The translations under genes and the position numbers were made by a program. A stretch of DNA of 64,000 nt from Archangium sp. (GTDB lineage Bacteria > Myxococcota > Myxococcia > Myxococcales > Myxococcaceae). Shown here piece by piece: positions 8,654 through 16,352 of this stretch (position 1 is its first letter; each line of letters opens with the position of its first letter). Under the pieces are notes generated by a model. It ran no database searches and was not told where the DNA came from. It saw only the letters and a list, made by a program, of their open reading frames with translations. Where the stretch lies: assembly GCA_022843845.1 (NCBI GenBank), contig JALHMW010000002.1:217559-281558 (forward strand), in the 5' to 3' direction.

Positions 8654-9537
8654 TTCAGGCCACCCTTCGTCGGAGCGCTCGGCATGGTGGCCATCGTCGC
8701 GACCAGCTCGGCGGCGAGATCGGGCTTGAGGCGGTTCATCACGGCGCCGGCGTCGGCGGGCTTCATGCGCTTGAGCAGCGACGCCGCCAGCTTCACGTCG
8801 GAGCGCTGGAGCAGGAGCGCCGCCGCGTCGGGATCCATCGACTTCATCGTCTTCGCGAGCGCGTCGAGCTCTCCGTTCTTCGCGGGGAAGGACGTGGGAG
8901 CGGGGATCGGCGCGGGAGCCGTTCCAGCCGTCGCGGGCTCCGACGTCGACGGCGGACCTGCGGGACGTTTCGCGAGCAGCTGCTCGAGCTTCTCGGTCTC
9001 GGCGCGCAGCTCGGCGCGGGCGGTGGCGATCTCCTTCGCGAGCGTCTCGAGCGTGGCCTTCTCGCTCTCGAACTTCGCGCGGTCCTCCTCGAGCTTCTTC
9101 TTCGCGCTCGCGAGCTCTTTGCCGGTCTTGATCAGCTCTCCGCAGAGCGCCTTCTTCGACAACGCCGGTGCGGCGACCGTCGGCATCACGGGCTCGTCGG
9201 CCGCCGGCTCTGGACTCGTCTTCGCAGCCGACTTCTTCAGCGGCTTCCCCGTCGGCTTCGCGGCGCGCTTCTCGACAGGCGGGCCCTCGACCGCGGGCTT
9301 CTCAGCGAGCTTTTCGGGAGACTTCTCGACCGTCTTCTTCTCAGGCGCCTTCTCGGCCGGCTTCTCCGAGGCCTTCTCTGGCGTCTTCTCTGGCGCCTTC
9401 TCGACTGGCTTCGCCGGCGCCTGGTCACCCGCGACGACCGGCACCGTCGGCTGCTTGACCAGCGGCGCGATGGGCGGCGTCGGCTCGTCGGGAGCCGGTG
9501 CTGCTGCTGCGATCGCCATCAGCACCAGAGTGAGCAC
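8650..9537 (-). CDS. MotE-like flagellar protein with PEK repeats and MgtE-N-like C-terminus
   Basis: 295 aa. It begins with a short hydrophobic segment (MLTLVLMAIAAAAPAP) that looks like a signal peptide or membrane anchor. Residues about 46-80 are Pro-Glu-Lys repeats, residues about 125-195 form a predicted coiled coil (KTGKELASAKKKLEEDRAKF and following), and residues about 225-290 match the MgtE intracellular N-domain-like fold of MotE chaperones (LDALAKTMKSMDPDAAALLL, LAASLLKRMKPADAGAVMNR). MotE proteins act at the stator or flagellar export locus. It occupies the slot between fliI and fliK, where fliJ and motE are normally found; no separate fliJ is visible, so this coiled coil could also substitute for FliJ. 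Confidence 0.75.
   Translation of the reverse strand: MLTLVLMAIAAAAPAPDEPTPPIAPLVKQPTVPVVAGDQAPAKPVEKAPEKTPEKASEKPAEKAPEKKTVEKSPEKLAEKPAVEGPPVEKRAAKPTGKPLKKSAAKTSPEPAADEPVMPTVAAPALSKKALCGELIKTGKELASAKKKLEEDRAKFESEKATLETLAKEIATARAELRAETEKLEQLLAKRPAGPPSTSEPATAGTAPAPIPAPTSFPAKNGELDALAKTMKSMDPDAAALLLQRSDVKLAASLLKRMKPADAGAVMNRLKPDLAAELVATMATMPSAPTKGGLK
9298..9402 (-). repeat. Pro-Glu-Lys codon repeats inside the motE-like gene
   Basis: About 105 bases encoding repeated EKxPEK-type units (EKAPEKTPEKASEKPAEK, then a second similar run). The DNA is a matching run of ttctcgggc/ttctcnggc-like units on the plus strand. It forms a flexible, strongly charged linker between the membrane-proximal N-terminus and the coiled coil of the protein. 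Confidence 0.75.
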
Positions 9538-9540
9538 TGC

Positions 9541-10902
9541 CTATCTCCCTGCCTTCGGAGGCGCGGGCTTCGCAGCCACGACCTCTTTGGCTTTCAACGC
9601 GCCGTTCAGCAGCGTCAGGGTCTGGTCGAGCGAGAAGTGCTCGACAGGCCCTTGCCGGAGGAATGCATTGACCTGGCCAATGCACCCGAGCGCGCGATCA
9701 ACTCGGGGGTTCGACCCTGACTGGTACGCGCCGACCTCAATCAGATCGGCGGCTTCGCGGTACGCCGAGAGCACCTCGCGCACCTGCATCGAGAGCTCGC
9801 GGTGCGTCACTGGTGTGACGTCCGACATGCACCGGCTCACCGACGCCAGAATGTCGACGGCAGGGAAGTGACCGGCGTTGGCGAGCTTTCGTGACAGCAC
9901 CACGTGCCCGTCGAGCGCGGCCTTCGCACAGTCGGTGACGGGGTCGGAGAAGTCGTCACCCTCGGCGAGCACCGTGTACAGCGCCGTGATGCTGCCAGTG
10001 CCTGCATCGTTGCCAGCGCGCTCCACGAGCCGCGGGAGCATCGCGAACACCGACGGGGGGTAGCCCTTCGAAGTCGGAGGCTCTCCTGCGGCGAGGCCGA
10101 TCTCACGCTGCGCCATGGCCACGCGCGAGAGCGAGTCCATCAGCAACATCACCTTGAGGCCCCGAGCGCGGAAGAACTCGGCCGCTGCCGTCGCCGCCAT
10201 CGCTGCACGCACCCGCACCAGGGGCGGCTCGTCGCCGGTCGCCACCACCACCACGGCTCGCCGGAGGCCTTCGAGGCCGAGATCGCGCTCGATGAACTCA
10301 CGCACCTCGCGACCGCGCTCACCGATCAACCCCACGACGATCACGTCAGCCGTCGAGTGGCGCGCCACCATGCCGAGGAGCACCGACTTGCCGACGCCCG
10401 GGCCCGCCATGATGCCGAGGCGCTGGCCTTCTCCGAGGGTGAGACACGCGTCGAGCGAACGAACCCCCGTGGGCATCGGGTCTGCGATGCGGCGGCGCGA
10501 CATGGCTGCAGGCGGGTTGGCTGCGAGGCGTGCGCGCTCCTTCAGGAGCATCGACGGCCCACCATCGATCGGCTGCATGCGCGCGTCGACGACCCGGCCG
10601 AGCAGCGCTTCCCCGACGGGGACCTCGCCTGCGTTCGAGCGCGGCACCACCGCACAGCCCTCGCAGATGCCTTCCATGTCGCCGAACGGAACGAGCAGGG
10701 CGGTGGGCCCGTTGAAGCCGACCACCTCGGCGTGAACCGTTCGCCCGTGCTGTGCTCGGATCTCGCAGCTCGTGCCCAGGGCCACCTGCGGCATCGCGGC
10801 CTCGAGCAGCAGTCCCGTCGCGCGAACGATTCGGCCCTGCACCACGACGTCCCGGCTGCCCTCGAGCACCCGGCGCACACGGTCGAGATCGACTCCGCTC
10901 AT
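9541..10902 (-). CDS. fliI: Flagellum-specific ATPase FliI
   Basis: 453 aa from the ATG at 10902; the frame runs further upstream into fliH but the protein-like part begins at MSGVDLDRVRRVLEG. It is an F1-beta-like ATPase with Walker A GPGVGKS at 167-173, preceded by the typical LTLGEGQRLGIMA. The family motifs IVVGLIGERGREVREFIERD, LMDSLSRVAMAQREIGLAAG and GDDFSDPVTDCAKAALDGHV follow. It energises cargo unloading at the flagellar export gate with FliH, encoded 7 bases upstream. The next gene, 3 bases downstream, is the motE-like gene rather than a clear fliJ. Confidence 0.97.
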   Translation of the reverse strand: MSGVDLDRVRRVLEGSRDVVVQGRIVRATGLLLEAAMPQVALGTSCEIRAQHGRTVHAEVVGFNGPTALLVPFGDMEGICEGCAVVPRSNAGEVPVGEALLGRVVDARMQPIDGGPSMLLKERARLAANPPAAMSRRRIADPMPTGVRSLDACLTLGEGQRLGIMAGPGVGKSVLLGMVARHSTADVIVVGLIGERGREVREFIERDLGLEGLRRAVVVVATGDEPPLVRVRAAMAATAAAEFFRARGLKVMLLMDSLSRVAMAQREIGLAAGEPPTSKGYPPSVFAMLPRLVERAGNDAGTGSITALYTVLAEGDDFSDPVTDCAKAALDGHVVLSRKLANAGHFPAVDILASVSRCMSDVTPVTHRELSMQVREVLSAYREAADLIEVGAYQSGSNPRVDRALGCIGQVNAFLRQGPVEHFSLDQTLTLLNGALKAKEVVAAKPAPPKAGR

Positions 10903-10909
10903 GAGGGCC

Positions 10910-11593
10910 TCACTCGTGCTGCATGGCTTCGCGGAGCTCACGACGCAGCTCCTCGAGACGGGTGTCGATGCGCCCATCGACACCGTGAACCTCGGACTCG
11001 ACGACGACGTCTCCAGGCCCCAGCGTGTCGTCGATCTGCAGCGTCACGTTCGCCAATGAGAGCGCAGAGCCCGGGGAGTCTTGCAGGCGATGGTGATCGT
11101 CCGCGCTGACCTTCACGACGATCGCGCGCGCCTCACCGACCCGGCGGATCGCGCTGCGAATGAGCCCGAAGAGCGGGTCGAGGCTGGTGGTCAACTCGCG
11201 CTCGAGAATGCGCCGCGCGATCAGCACGCCGATCTCCAACGCATCGCTGCGGGCCTGCTCTCCCAGCCGCCGGCCTTCCTGGCGCAGCGCCTCGAGGGCC
11301 GACTGCAGCTGCGGCGTGTGATCGATCACCACCGGAGGCGGTGGCGGAAGGGGCGCAGGGGGCATCGGCATCGGCGCAGGCTGCAGCGGCTCGAAGGCGT
11401 GGCCCATGGGCGCCGTTGGCATCACGGGCGGCGCTGACGGTGGCGGTGCAGGGGTCGGCGCCGTCATTCGTGGTGACAGCCCCGGGTCGAGCGGCGCTGC
11501 CGACCACGGCATCAGCCGCGAGGCCGGCATGCTCGGCCGGGGGGCGATCGTCAGGTGCTGTTGCAGGAACGCGGGCTTCCTCACGTCGGTCAC
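10910..11593 (-). CDS. fliH: Flagellar assembly protein FliH
   Basis: 227 aa starting at GTG. The first half is Pro/Ala/Met-rich with no clear domain; from about residue 90 the FliH/V-type ATPase E-like stalk appears: LQSALEALRQEGRRLGEQAR, then LEIGVLIARRILERELTTSL, then AIVVKVSADDHHRLQD and DDTLGPGDVVVESEVHGVDG, ending in a helical IDTRLEELRRELREA. FliH binds FliI and docks it to FliN in the C-ring. Its place between fliG (7-base gap) and fliI (7-base gap) is canonical. The Pro-rich N-terminus is unusual for FliH but common in this kind of GC-rich genome. Confidence 0.92.
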   Translation of the reverse strand: MTDVRKPAFLQQHLTIAPRPSMPASRLMPWSAAPLDPGLSPRMTAPTPAPPPSAPPVMPTAPMGHAFEPLQPAPMPMPPAPLPPPPPVVIDHTPQLQSALEALRQEGRRLGEQARSDALEIGVLIARRILERELTTSLDPLFGLIRSAIRRVGEARAIVVKVSADDHHRLQDSPGSALSLANVTLQIDDTLGPGDVVVESEVHGVDGRIDTRLEELRRELREAMQHE

Positions 11594-11600
11594 GGTGTCC

Positions 11601-12656
11601 TCACAACATCTTGTCCGTCGGGCGAACGATGGTGATGCGACCCTTCTCGGCGGCCTCGATGGCGACCTTGGCGATCTCGCTCTGCGCTGCCTCGACCTCG
11701 GACAACTTCACCGGACCCATCGCGGAGAGATCGTCGGCCAACAGCTCGGCGGCGCGAGACGACATGTTGCGCAGGAACTTGTCCTTCACCTCGGGGCTGC
11801 CGCCCTTCAGCGCGACGGTGACCTGCTTCATGTCGAGATCCTTCATGAGGGTCTGGAGGTCGCGATCCGACAAGGGGAGGAGGTCTTCGAAGGTGAAGAG
11901 CCTGGAGCGCAGATCGCTCGAGAGCTGGGGGTCGTCCTTCTCGATGCTCGTGAGGATCTCGGACTGCTGTGCGGCCGGGCTGCGACGCAGGATCTCGAGG
12001 GCGGCGCTGCGACCGTCGACCTTGCGCATGCCTTCGGAGACGAGCGACTGCAGCTCGCTGGTGAGCGCCATGCGCACCTCACGAAGCACCTCGGGCGCGA
12101 CCGACTCGACCACCGCCATGCGGCGCACCACCTGAGGCCGCAGCGTCAGCGGCAGGCGGTCCATCACCTGCGCGGCGCGCTCTGGCGTCAGTGAACTCAA
12201 CACCAGCGCGATCGTCTGAGGCTGTTCGCGGCCGAGCACCATCGCGAGTGACTCGGCGTCGGCGTCGGCGACAGGGCCGAGGAGTTCCTCGGGCAGCTGG
12301 GCCGGCTGCTGCGCGTCGAAGGTGCGCCTGACCGTGTCGGCGCCGAGGGCCGCGGTGACCACCTTGCGAAGCATCTCGTCACCGGCGAGCGCGTCGACGC
12401 CTTCGGCCTGCATCGCCTCGACGAAGGTCTGCAGCGACTCGTTGATGACGTTGGGCGCGGAGCGCTTGAGCTCACGCGCGCCGAGCGCGACCTGCCGCAC
12501 CTCGAACTCGCCCAGGCCCTTGAAGAGCTCCGCCGCCATCTCGTGGCCGAGCGCGAGCATCAGCGCCGCGACCCGTTTGGATCCGGGACCGGCCTTGTCG
12601 ATCCAGGGAAGGGGCGGCTCCTGGCTCTTCTTGGAACTGCTCGAACTCTCACGCAC
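11601..12656 (-). CDS. fliG: Flagellar rotor protein FliG
   Basis: 351 aa. N-terminal domain: ALMLALGHEMAAELFKGLGE and FEVRQVALGARELK. The middle domain contains the EHPQ-type motif as EQPQTIALVLSSLTPERAAQ. The C-terminal torque domain has LFTFEDLLPLSDRDLQTLMK with the alternating charged residues used against MotA, and a late KDKFLRNMSSRAAELLADDL helix. FliG joins FliF and FliM and transmits torque. Its start overlaps fliF by 8 bases. A Ser/Lys-rich leader of about 15 residues precedes the fold. Confidence 0.97.
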   Translation of the reverse strand: MRESSSSSKKSQEPPLPWIDKAGPGSKRVAALMLALGHEMAAELFKGLGEFEVRQVALGARELKRSAPNVINESLQTFVEAMQAEGVDALAGDEMLRKVVTAALGADTVRRTFDAQQPAQLPEELLGPVADADAESLAMVLGREQPQTIALVLSSLTPERAAQVMDRLPLTLRPQVVRRMAVVESVAPEVLREVRMALTSELQSLVSEGMRKVDGRSAALEILRRSPAAQQSEILTSIEKDDPQLSSDLRSRLFTFEDLLPLSDRDLQTLMKDLDMKQVTVALKGGSPEVKDKFLRNMSSRAAELLADDLSAMGPVKLSEVEAAQSEIAKVAIEAAEKGRITIVRPTDKML

Positions 12657-14259
12657 GGTCGGCTCCCTGGGGCTGTGCAGCAGGCTTCTCGAGATCGGCG
12701 CTCAACCAGGCACGCAGCAGCATCAGCGTGCGGTCGCGGTCGGCACGAACCATGGCGCGTGCCTTGTCCTTGAGGTCGGCCAGCGGGTCGACCAGCACCG
12801 GCGTTTCGCGGGCGGGCAGCTCGGAGGCAGGACGCGCGGTGCCGTCGAGCGCTGCCGCCTGGGCTTCGAGATCGCTGACCTTCTGGCCGGGCTTGAGCAC
12901 CAGCTGCGCCTCCACCGGCTTCGCACGGCGACGGAGCAGCAGCACGGCCAGCGCAACGATGACGAGCAGCGCGACCCCACCGCCGCCCCACGCCCACACC
13001 GGTACCTTCGCCGCGACGGGCGCGAGCTCGGGCGCGTCGGTCGACTTGCCGAACACCTGGCTGGTGATCTCGAACGCGTCACCGCGCGACTCGTCGAAGC
13101 CGACGGCCTTGCGGGCCAGCTCACCCAGCCGCGTCACCTCGGCGGCCTCGCGCGCCTTGCCGTCGAGGCCATCGACGATGATCGCCACCGACAACCGCTG
13201 CAGCCGCGGCATGCGGGCCACCGTCGTCGTGGTGGTCTTCGAGATCTCGAAGTTCTTCACCTCGTCCTGGTTGTTCTGATTGCCCTGTGACGTCGGCGTG
13301 TTCTGCGCAGGCGCGGGCTGGAGCGGAAGGTTGGCCTGCGCGCCCGCGACTCCGGCCTGCGTCGTCTGCTGGGTCGACGACGTCTGCGTCACCTTGCGCT
13401 CACTGCGCAGCGCGACCGCGTCAGGGTCGAACACCTCGGAGTTCTGGTTGACCTGCGTCGCGTCGATGCTCGCGGTGACGCGCGCGATGACCGCGCCCTG
13501 GCCCACGACGGGCTCGAGAAGGCCGACGATGCGCTGCTCGAAGTCGCGCTCCAACCGGCGCTGGTACGACGCCTCGGGCGCGTCCCACGTCGAGTCCGAC
13601 GAGAGCACCGCGCCGCGACCGTCGATCACCGTCACCGTGTCTGGCGGCAGGCCCGGCACCGACGAGCTGACGAGGTGTCGAATGCCGGCCAGCTCGCGCT
13701 CACCGAGCGTTCGCCCGGGCTGCAGCATCACCACCACCGTCGCCGAGGGCTTCTTGTCTTCGTCGCGGTAGAGCCCCTTCTCCGAGAGCGAAACCGTCAG
13801 CTTCGCGCTGCGAACGCCGGCGAGCCTGCCGATGGTTCGCGCGAGCTCGCCTTCGATGGCCCGGCGCAGGTTGACGCGCTGGGTGAACTCGCTGACGCCG
13901 AGATCGCCGCGGTCGAAGAGCTCGAACCCGACCCCGCCGCCGCGCGGGAGGCCCGCCGTCGCCAGCAGAATGCGCGCGTCGTAGACCTTGTCCGCCGGCA
14001 CTGCGAGCGCCGAGCCGTTGGCCTCGGTGCGGAACGGAATGCCCGCCGTCTTGAGCATGCCCGACGCTTCGGTCGCGTCTTCCTGGGTGAGGTTGGTGAA
14101 GGCGTACTGAAAGTCGCTGCCTCCCCGCGCCAGCATCCCGACGGAGCCCGCGATCGCCAGCGCGATCACGCCGCCCGCGATCAGCGCCACGCGCAGCCCC
14201 GCCGGCAACGCGACCAACCGCGACGGGAGTTCCCTCAACTGTTTGAGCAAGCTCTCCAT
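12649..14259 (-). CDS. fliF: Flagellar MS-ring protein FliF
   Basis: 536 aa with the two expected transmembrane helices, about 24-44 (VALIAGGVIALAIAGSVGML) and about 418-440 (VWAWGGGGVALLVIVALAVL followed by RRRAK). Between them are the secretin-like ring-building motifs (YAFTNLTQEDATEASGMLKT, VPADKVYDARILLATAGLPR, FELFDRGDLGVSEFTQRVNL, RAIEGELARTIGRLAGVRSA). The large periplasmic loop ends in a Gln/Asn/Thr-rich stretch. The cytoplasmic C-terminus (LSADLEKPAA) would bind FliG, encoded next with an 8-base overlap. FliF nucleates the basal body. Confidence 0.97.
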   Translation of the reverse strand: MESLLKQLRELPSRLVALPAGLRVALIAGGVIALAIAGSVGMLARGGSDFQYAFTNLTQEDATEASGMLKTAGIPFRTEANGSALAVPADKVYDARILLATAGLPRGGGVGFELFDRGDLGVSEFTQRVNLRRAIEGELARTIGRLAGVRSAKLTVSLSEKGLYRDEDKKPSATVVVMLQPGRTLGERELAGIRHLVSSSVPGLPPDTVTVIDGRGAVLSSDSTWDAPEASYQRRLERDFEQRIVGLLEPVVGQGAVIARVTASIDATQVNQNSEVFDPDAVALRSERKVTQTSSTQQTTQAGVAGAQANLPLQPAPAQNTPTSQGNQNNQDEVKNFEISKTTTTTVARMPRLQRLSVAIIVDGLDGKAREAAEVTRLGELARKAVGFDESRGDAFEITSQVFGKSTDAPELAPVAAKVPVWAWGGGGVALLVIVALAVLLLRRRAKPVEAQLVLKPGQKVSDLEAQAAALDGTARPASELPARETPVLVDPLADLKDKARAMVRADRDRTLMLLRAWLSADLEKPAAQPQGADRA

Positions 14260-14263
14260 GGCC

Positions 14264-14563
14264 TCACACCGTCATGCGCATCACGTCGTTGTAGGCCTCG
14301 ACCAGCTTGGCCCTGACCTTCATGGCGACCCGCATCGCGACGTCAGCCTTCTCGAGGGCCAGCATCGTCTCGTGCAGGTTGCCTTCACCGCCGGCGAGCT
14401 TCTGCGCCTCGACATCGGCGGCGAGCTGGAGCTGATCGACCTTGCCGATCGCCGCTTCGAGCTCCTTGCCGAAGCCCTCCTGGCCTGCGCCCTGCGGCTT
14501 CTCGGCCCGGCTCGTCGCCGGCGCGGAGGGAAGCTCGATGGTGTTGACGCTCACGGACTTCAT
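14264..14563 (-). CDS. fliE: Flagellar hook-basal body protein FliE
   Basis: 99 aa, the usual FliE size. The helical C-terminal half has the family pattern FGKELEAAIGKVDQLQLAAD and EAQKLAGGEGNLHETMLALE, then KADVAMRVAMKVRAKLVEAY ending in NDVMRMTV. FliE connects the MS ring to the proximal rod. It sits three bases after flgC and four before fliF, the standard flgB-flgC-fliE-fliF order. Confidence 0.96.
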   Translation of the reverse strand: MKSVSVNTIELPSAPATSRAEKPQGAGQEGFGKELEAAIGKVDQLQLAADVEAQKLAGGEGNLHETMLALEKADVAMRVAMKVRAKLVEAYNDVMRMTV

Positions 14564-14566
14564 GCA

Positions 14567-15025
14567 TCACCTCACGATGTCCAGCGCGCGCTGGGCCATG
14601 GCCTTGAGTGTCTCGACCGCGGTCGCGTTGGCGTCGTACCCACGCTGCGCGGTGATCAAGTTCACGGTCTCGTTCACCGGGTTGACGTTGGGGAAGGTGA
14701 CGAACCCGTTGGGATCAGCGTCGGGGTGGCCCGGCAGGTAGACGCGCTTCCCGGGCGTGGTGTCTTCGTGAATGCCGGTCACCTGCACCGCCGTCGCCGT
14801 CGAGCTCGCGCCGGGCTCCGAGGAGCCGAGGGTCGCGCCAGTCGCTTCGGCGAGCGAGGCCTCGAAGGGCACCGCAGTGAGGACGGGGTCTCGCCGGTGG
14901 TACGGCTCGCCGTTCGGCCCCCGCGTCGACTCCGCGTTGGCCAGGTTGCTGGCGGCGACGTTCACCCGGGTGCGCTGCGCCGAGAGCCCCGAGCCAGAGA
15001 TGGTGAGTGCAGAGAGAAAGTCCAT
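14567..15025 (-). CDS. flgC: Flagellar proximal rod protein FlgC
   Basis: 152 aa. N-terminal rod signature: FLSALTISGSGLSAQRTRVN, then VAASNLANAESTRGPNGEPY HRRDP as a continuation. C-terminal rod helix: NPVNETVNLITAQRGYDANA followed by TAVETLKAMAQRALDIVR. It also has the FlgC-specific YLPGHPDADPNGFVTFPNVN segment. It is exported and assembles into the proximal rod together with FlgB, encoded 20 bases upstream. Confidence 0.97.
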   Translation of the reverse strand: MDFLSALTISGSGLSAQRTRVNVAASNLANAESTRGPNGEPYHRRDPVLTAVPFEASLAEATGATLGSSEPGASSTATAVQVTGIHEDTTPGKRVYLPGHPDADPNGFVTFPNVNPVNETVNLITAQRGYDANATAVETLKAMAQRALDIVR

Positions 15026-15045
15026 GGTGGTCTCCAGGTGAAACG

Positions 15046-15471
15046 TCAGCCGACACCGTCGCTCGCGACGTACCGGAGGATCGCGAGCTTCTTTCCTGCG
15101 CTGCGGGTGCTCGCGCCGTAGAGGAGCGCGTTGCGTGAGAGCTCAACCATCGTGCGATCGAGATCGACGCCGTTGCCGTCGAGCCCGCCCTGGCCTTCCG
15201 CGACGGTGACGAAGCGATCGGGTGAGTCAGCCGCCGAGTTCGCGGTCGCGACCGAGAGGTGGCCTTCGACGCTCGGCGCCGACGGCAGCGACGGGTTGGC
15301 CACGCCGGTGGCTGCGAGGCGCGCCTTCATCGCGGCGTTGAAGTCGAGCTCGCGCGGTTGGTAGCCAGGCGTGTCGACGTTCGAGAGGTTGCCGCCGAGC
15401 ACGTTCTGCCGTGCCAGCCGAACGTCAAGAGAGGCCTGAAGACGATCCAGGGTCGTGTCGAAGAGCTTCAT
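15046..15471 (-). CDS. flgB: Flagellar proximal rod protein FlgB
   Basis: 141 aa. N-terminus: LFDTTLDRLQASLDVRLARQ, then NVLGGNLSNVDTPGYQPREL DFNAAM. C-terminus: GNGVDLDRTMVELSRNALLY GASTRSAGKKLAILRY. These are the conserved rod-protein coiled-coil ends. The start overlaps the stop of the preceding regulator gene as ATGA, so the structural genes are translationally coupled to that regulator. Confidence 0.96.
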   Translation of the reverse strand: MKLFDTTLDRLQASLDVRLARQNVLGGNLSNVDTPGYQPRELDFNAAMKARLAATGVANPSLPSAPSVEGHLSVATANSAADSPDRFVTVAEGQGGLDGNGVDLDRTMVELSRNALLYGASTRSAGKKLAILRYVASDGVG

Positions 15472-16352
15472 GAGGGCTCCTGGGCCGGCTCGGCAGCGGA
15501 CTCAGCGGGGGAGGTGGATTCGACGGAGCGGGCGCCGGGCCCGTTCAGCTTCTGACGGAGCGTGCGCAGACCGATGCCCAACAACCTCGCGGCGTGAGTC
15601 CGGTTGCCGTTCACGCGGCGAAGCGCCTCGGCGATCGCGAGGCGCTCGAGGTCGGCGAGATCGATGGGCAGCGACTCGGGGAAGAGGCCGGCCTCGAGGC
15701 GTGGCGGCGCCAGGGCGAGCGCCTGCAGTTCGATGGTCGAGGTGCGCGATCGAATCAACGCGCGCTCGAGCACGTTCTCGAGCTCTCGCACGTTGCCGGG
15801 GAAGTCCCCTTGCGCCAGTGCGGCCGTCGCGGCGTGGCTCAACGTCGGCGCAGGCCGGCCGAGACGTGCTGCCGCCTTGAGCAACAACACCTGCGCGAGG
15901 CGCGCCACGTCGTCGTGCCGTTCCCGAAGCGACGGCACGCGCAGCGGGTACACGTCGAGCCGGTAGAAGAGATCGCTGCGCAGGCGGCCGAGCCGAACGA
16001 GCTCCTCTGGGGCTTCGCTGGTGCTGGCCACGATGCGCGCCGCGTGCGGAAGCTCGAGGAGCCGCAGCAGATGGGCCTGGTGCTCGTGCGAGAGGGCGCC
16101 GATCTCGTCGAACATCACCGTTCCGGCCGTCGCGAGCGCCTGCTCGACCTCGGAGATCGTGAAGGTGGTCGGGTTGATCTCGACGAAGGCCTTCGCCGAC
16201 GCCCTGGAGTTCTCGTGAATGAAGCGGGCGAAGCGGCGCTTGCCGGTGCCGTGCTCTCCGCGCAGGAGCACCGTCGTCGGGCTCGGCGCGACGTCCAGGG
16301 CCGAGGCGACCGCCTCCTGCATGGCGCGGCTGACGGCGATGAGATCGTTCAC
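15468..16352 (-). CDS. AAA+ regulator of the NtrC family lacking the GAFTGA loop, with Fis-type HTH
   Basis: 294 aa starting at GTG. The AAA+ domain starts at the N-terminus with no receiver. Walker A is GEHGTGKR (32-39), Walker B TVMFDEIG (78-85), and the arginine-finger region GRLRSDLFYRLDVYPLRVPS is kept, as is [16 protein letters not shown]. The stretch between Walker A and B is about 20 residues shorter than in the paralogue at 17707-18873, and no GAFTGA (the loop that contacts sigma-54) is present. A Fis-type helix-turn-helix is near the C-terminus (AIAEALRRVNGNRTHAARLL). It therefore probably binds DNA and ATP but cannot remodel sigma-54 holoenzyme in the usual way; a repressor, a partner of the intact activator, or a sigma-54-independent role are possible. 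GTGA and ATGA overlaps tie it to both neighbours. Confidence 0.88.
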   Translation of the reverse strand: MNDLIAVSRAMQEAVASALDVAPSPTTVLLRGEHGTGKRRFARFIHENSRASAKAFVEINPTTFTISEVEQALATAGTVMFDEIGALSHEHQAHLLRLLELPHAARIVASTSEAPEELVRLGRLRSDLFYRLDVYPLRVPSLRERHDDVARLAQVLLLKAAARLGRPAPTLSHAATAALAQGDFPGNVRELENVLERALIRSRTSTIELQALALAPPRLEAGLFPESLPIDLADLERLAIAEALRRVNGNRTHAARLLGIGLRTLRQKLNGPGARSVESTSPAESAAEPAQEPS

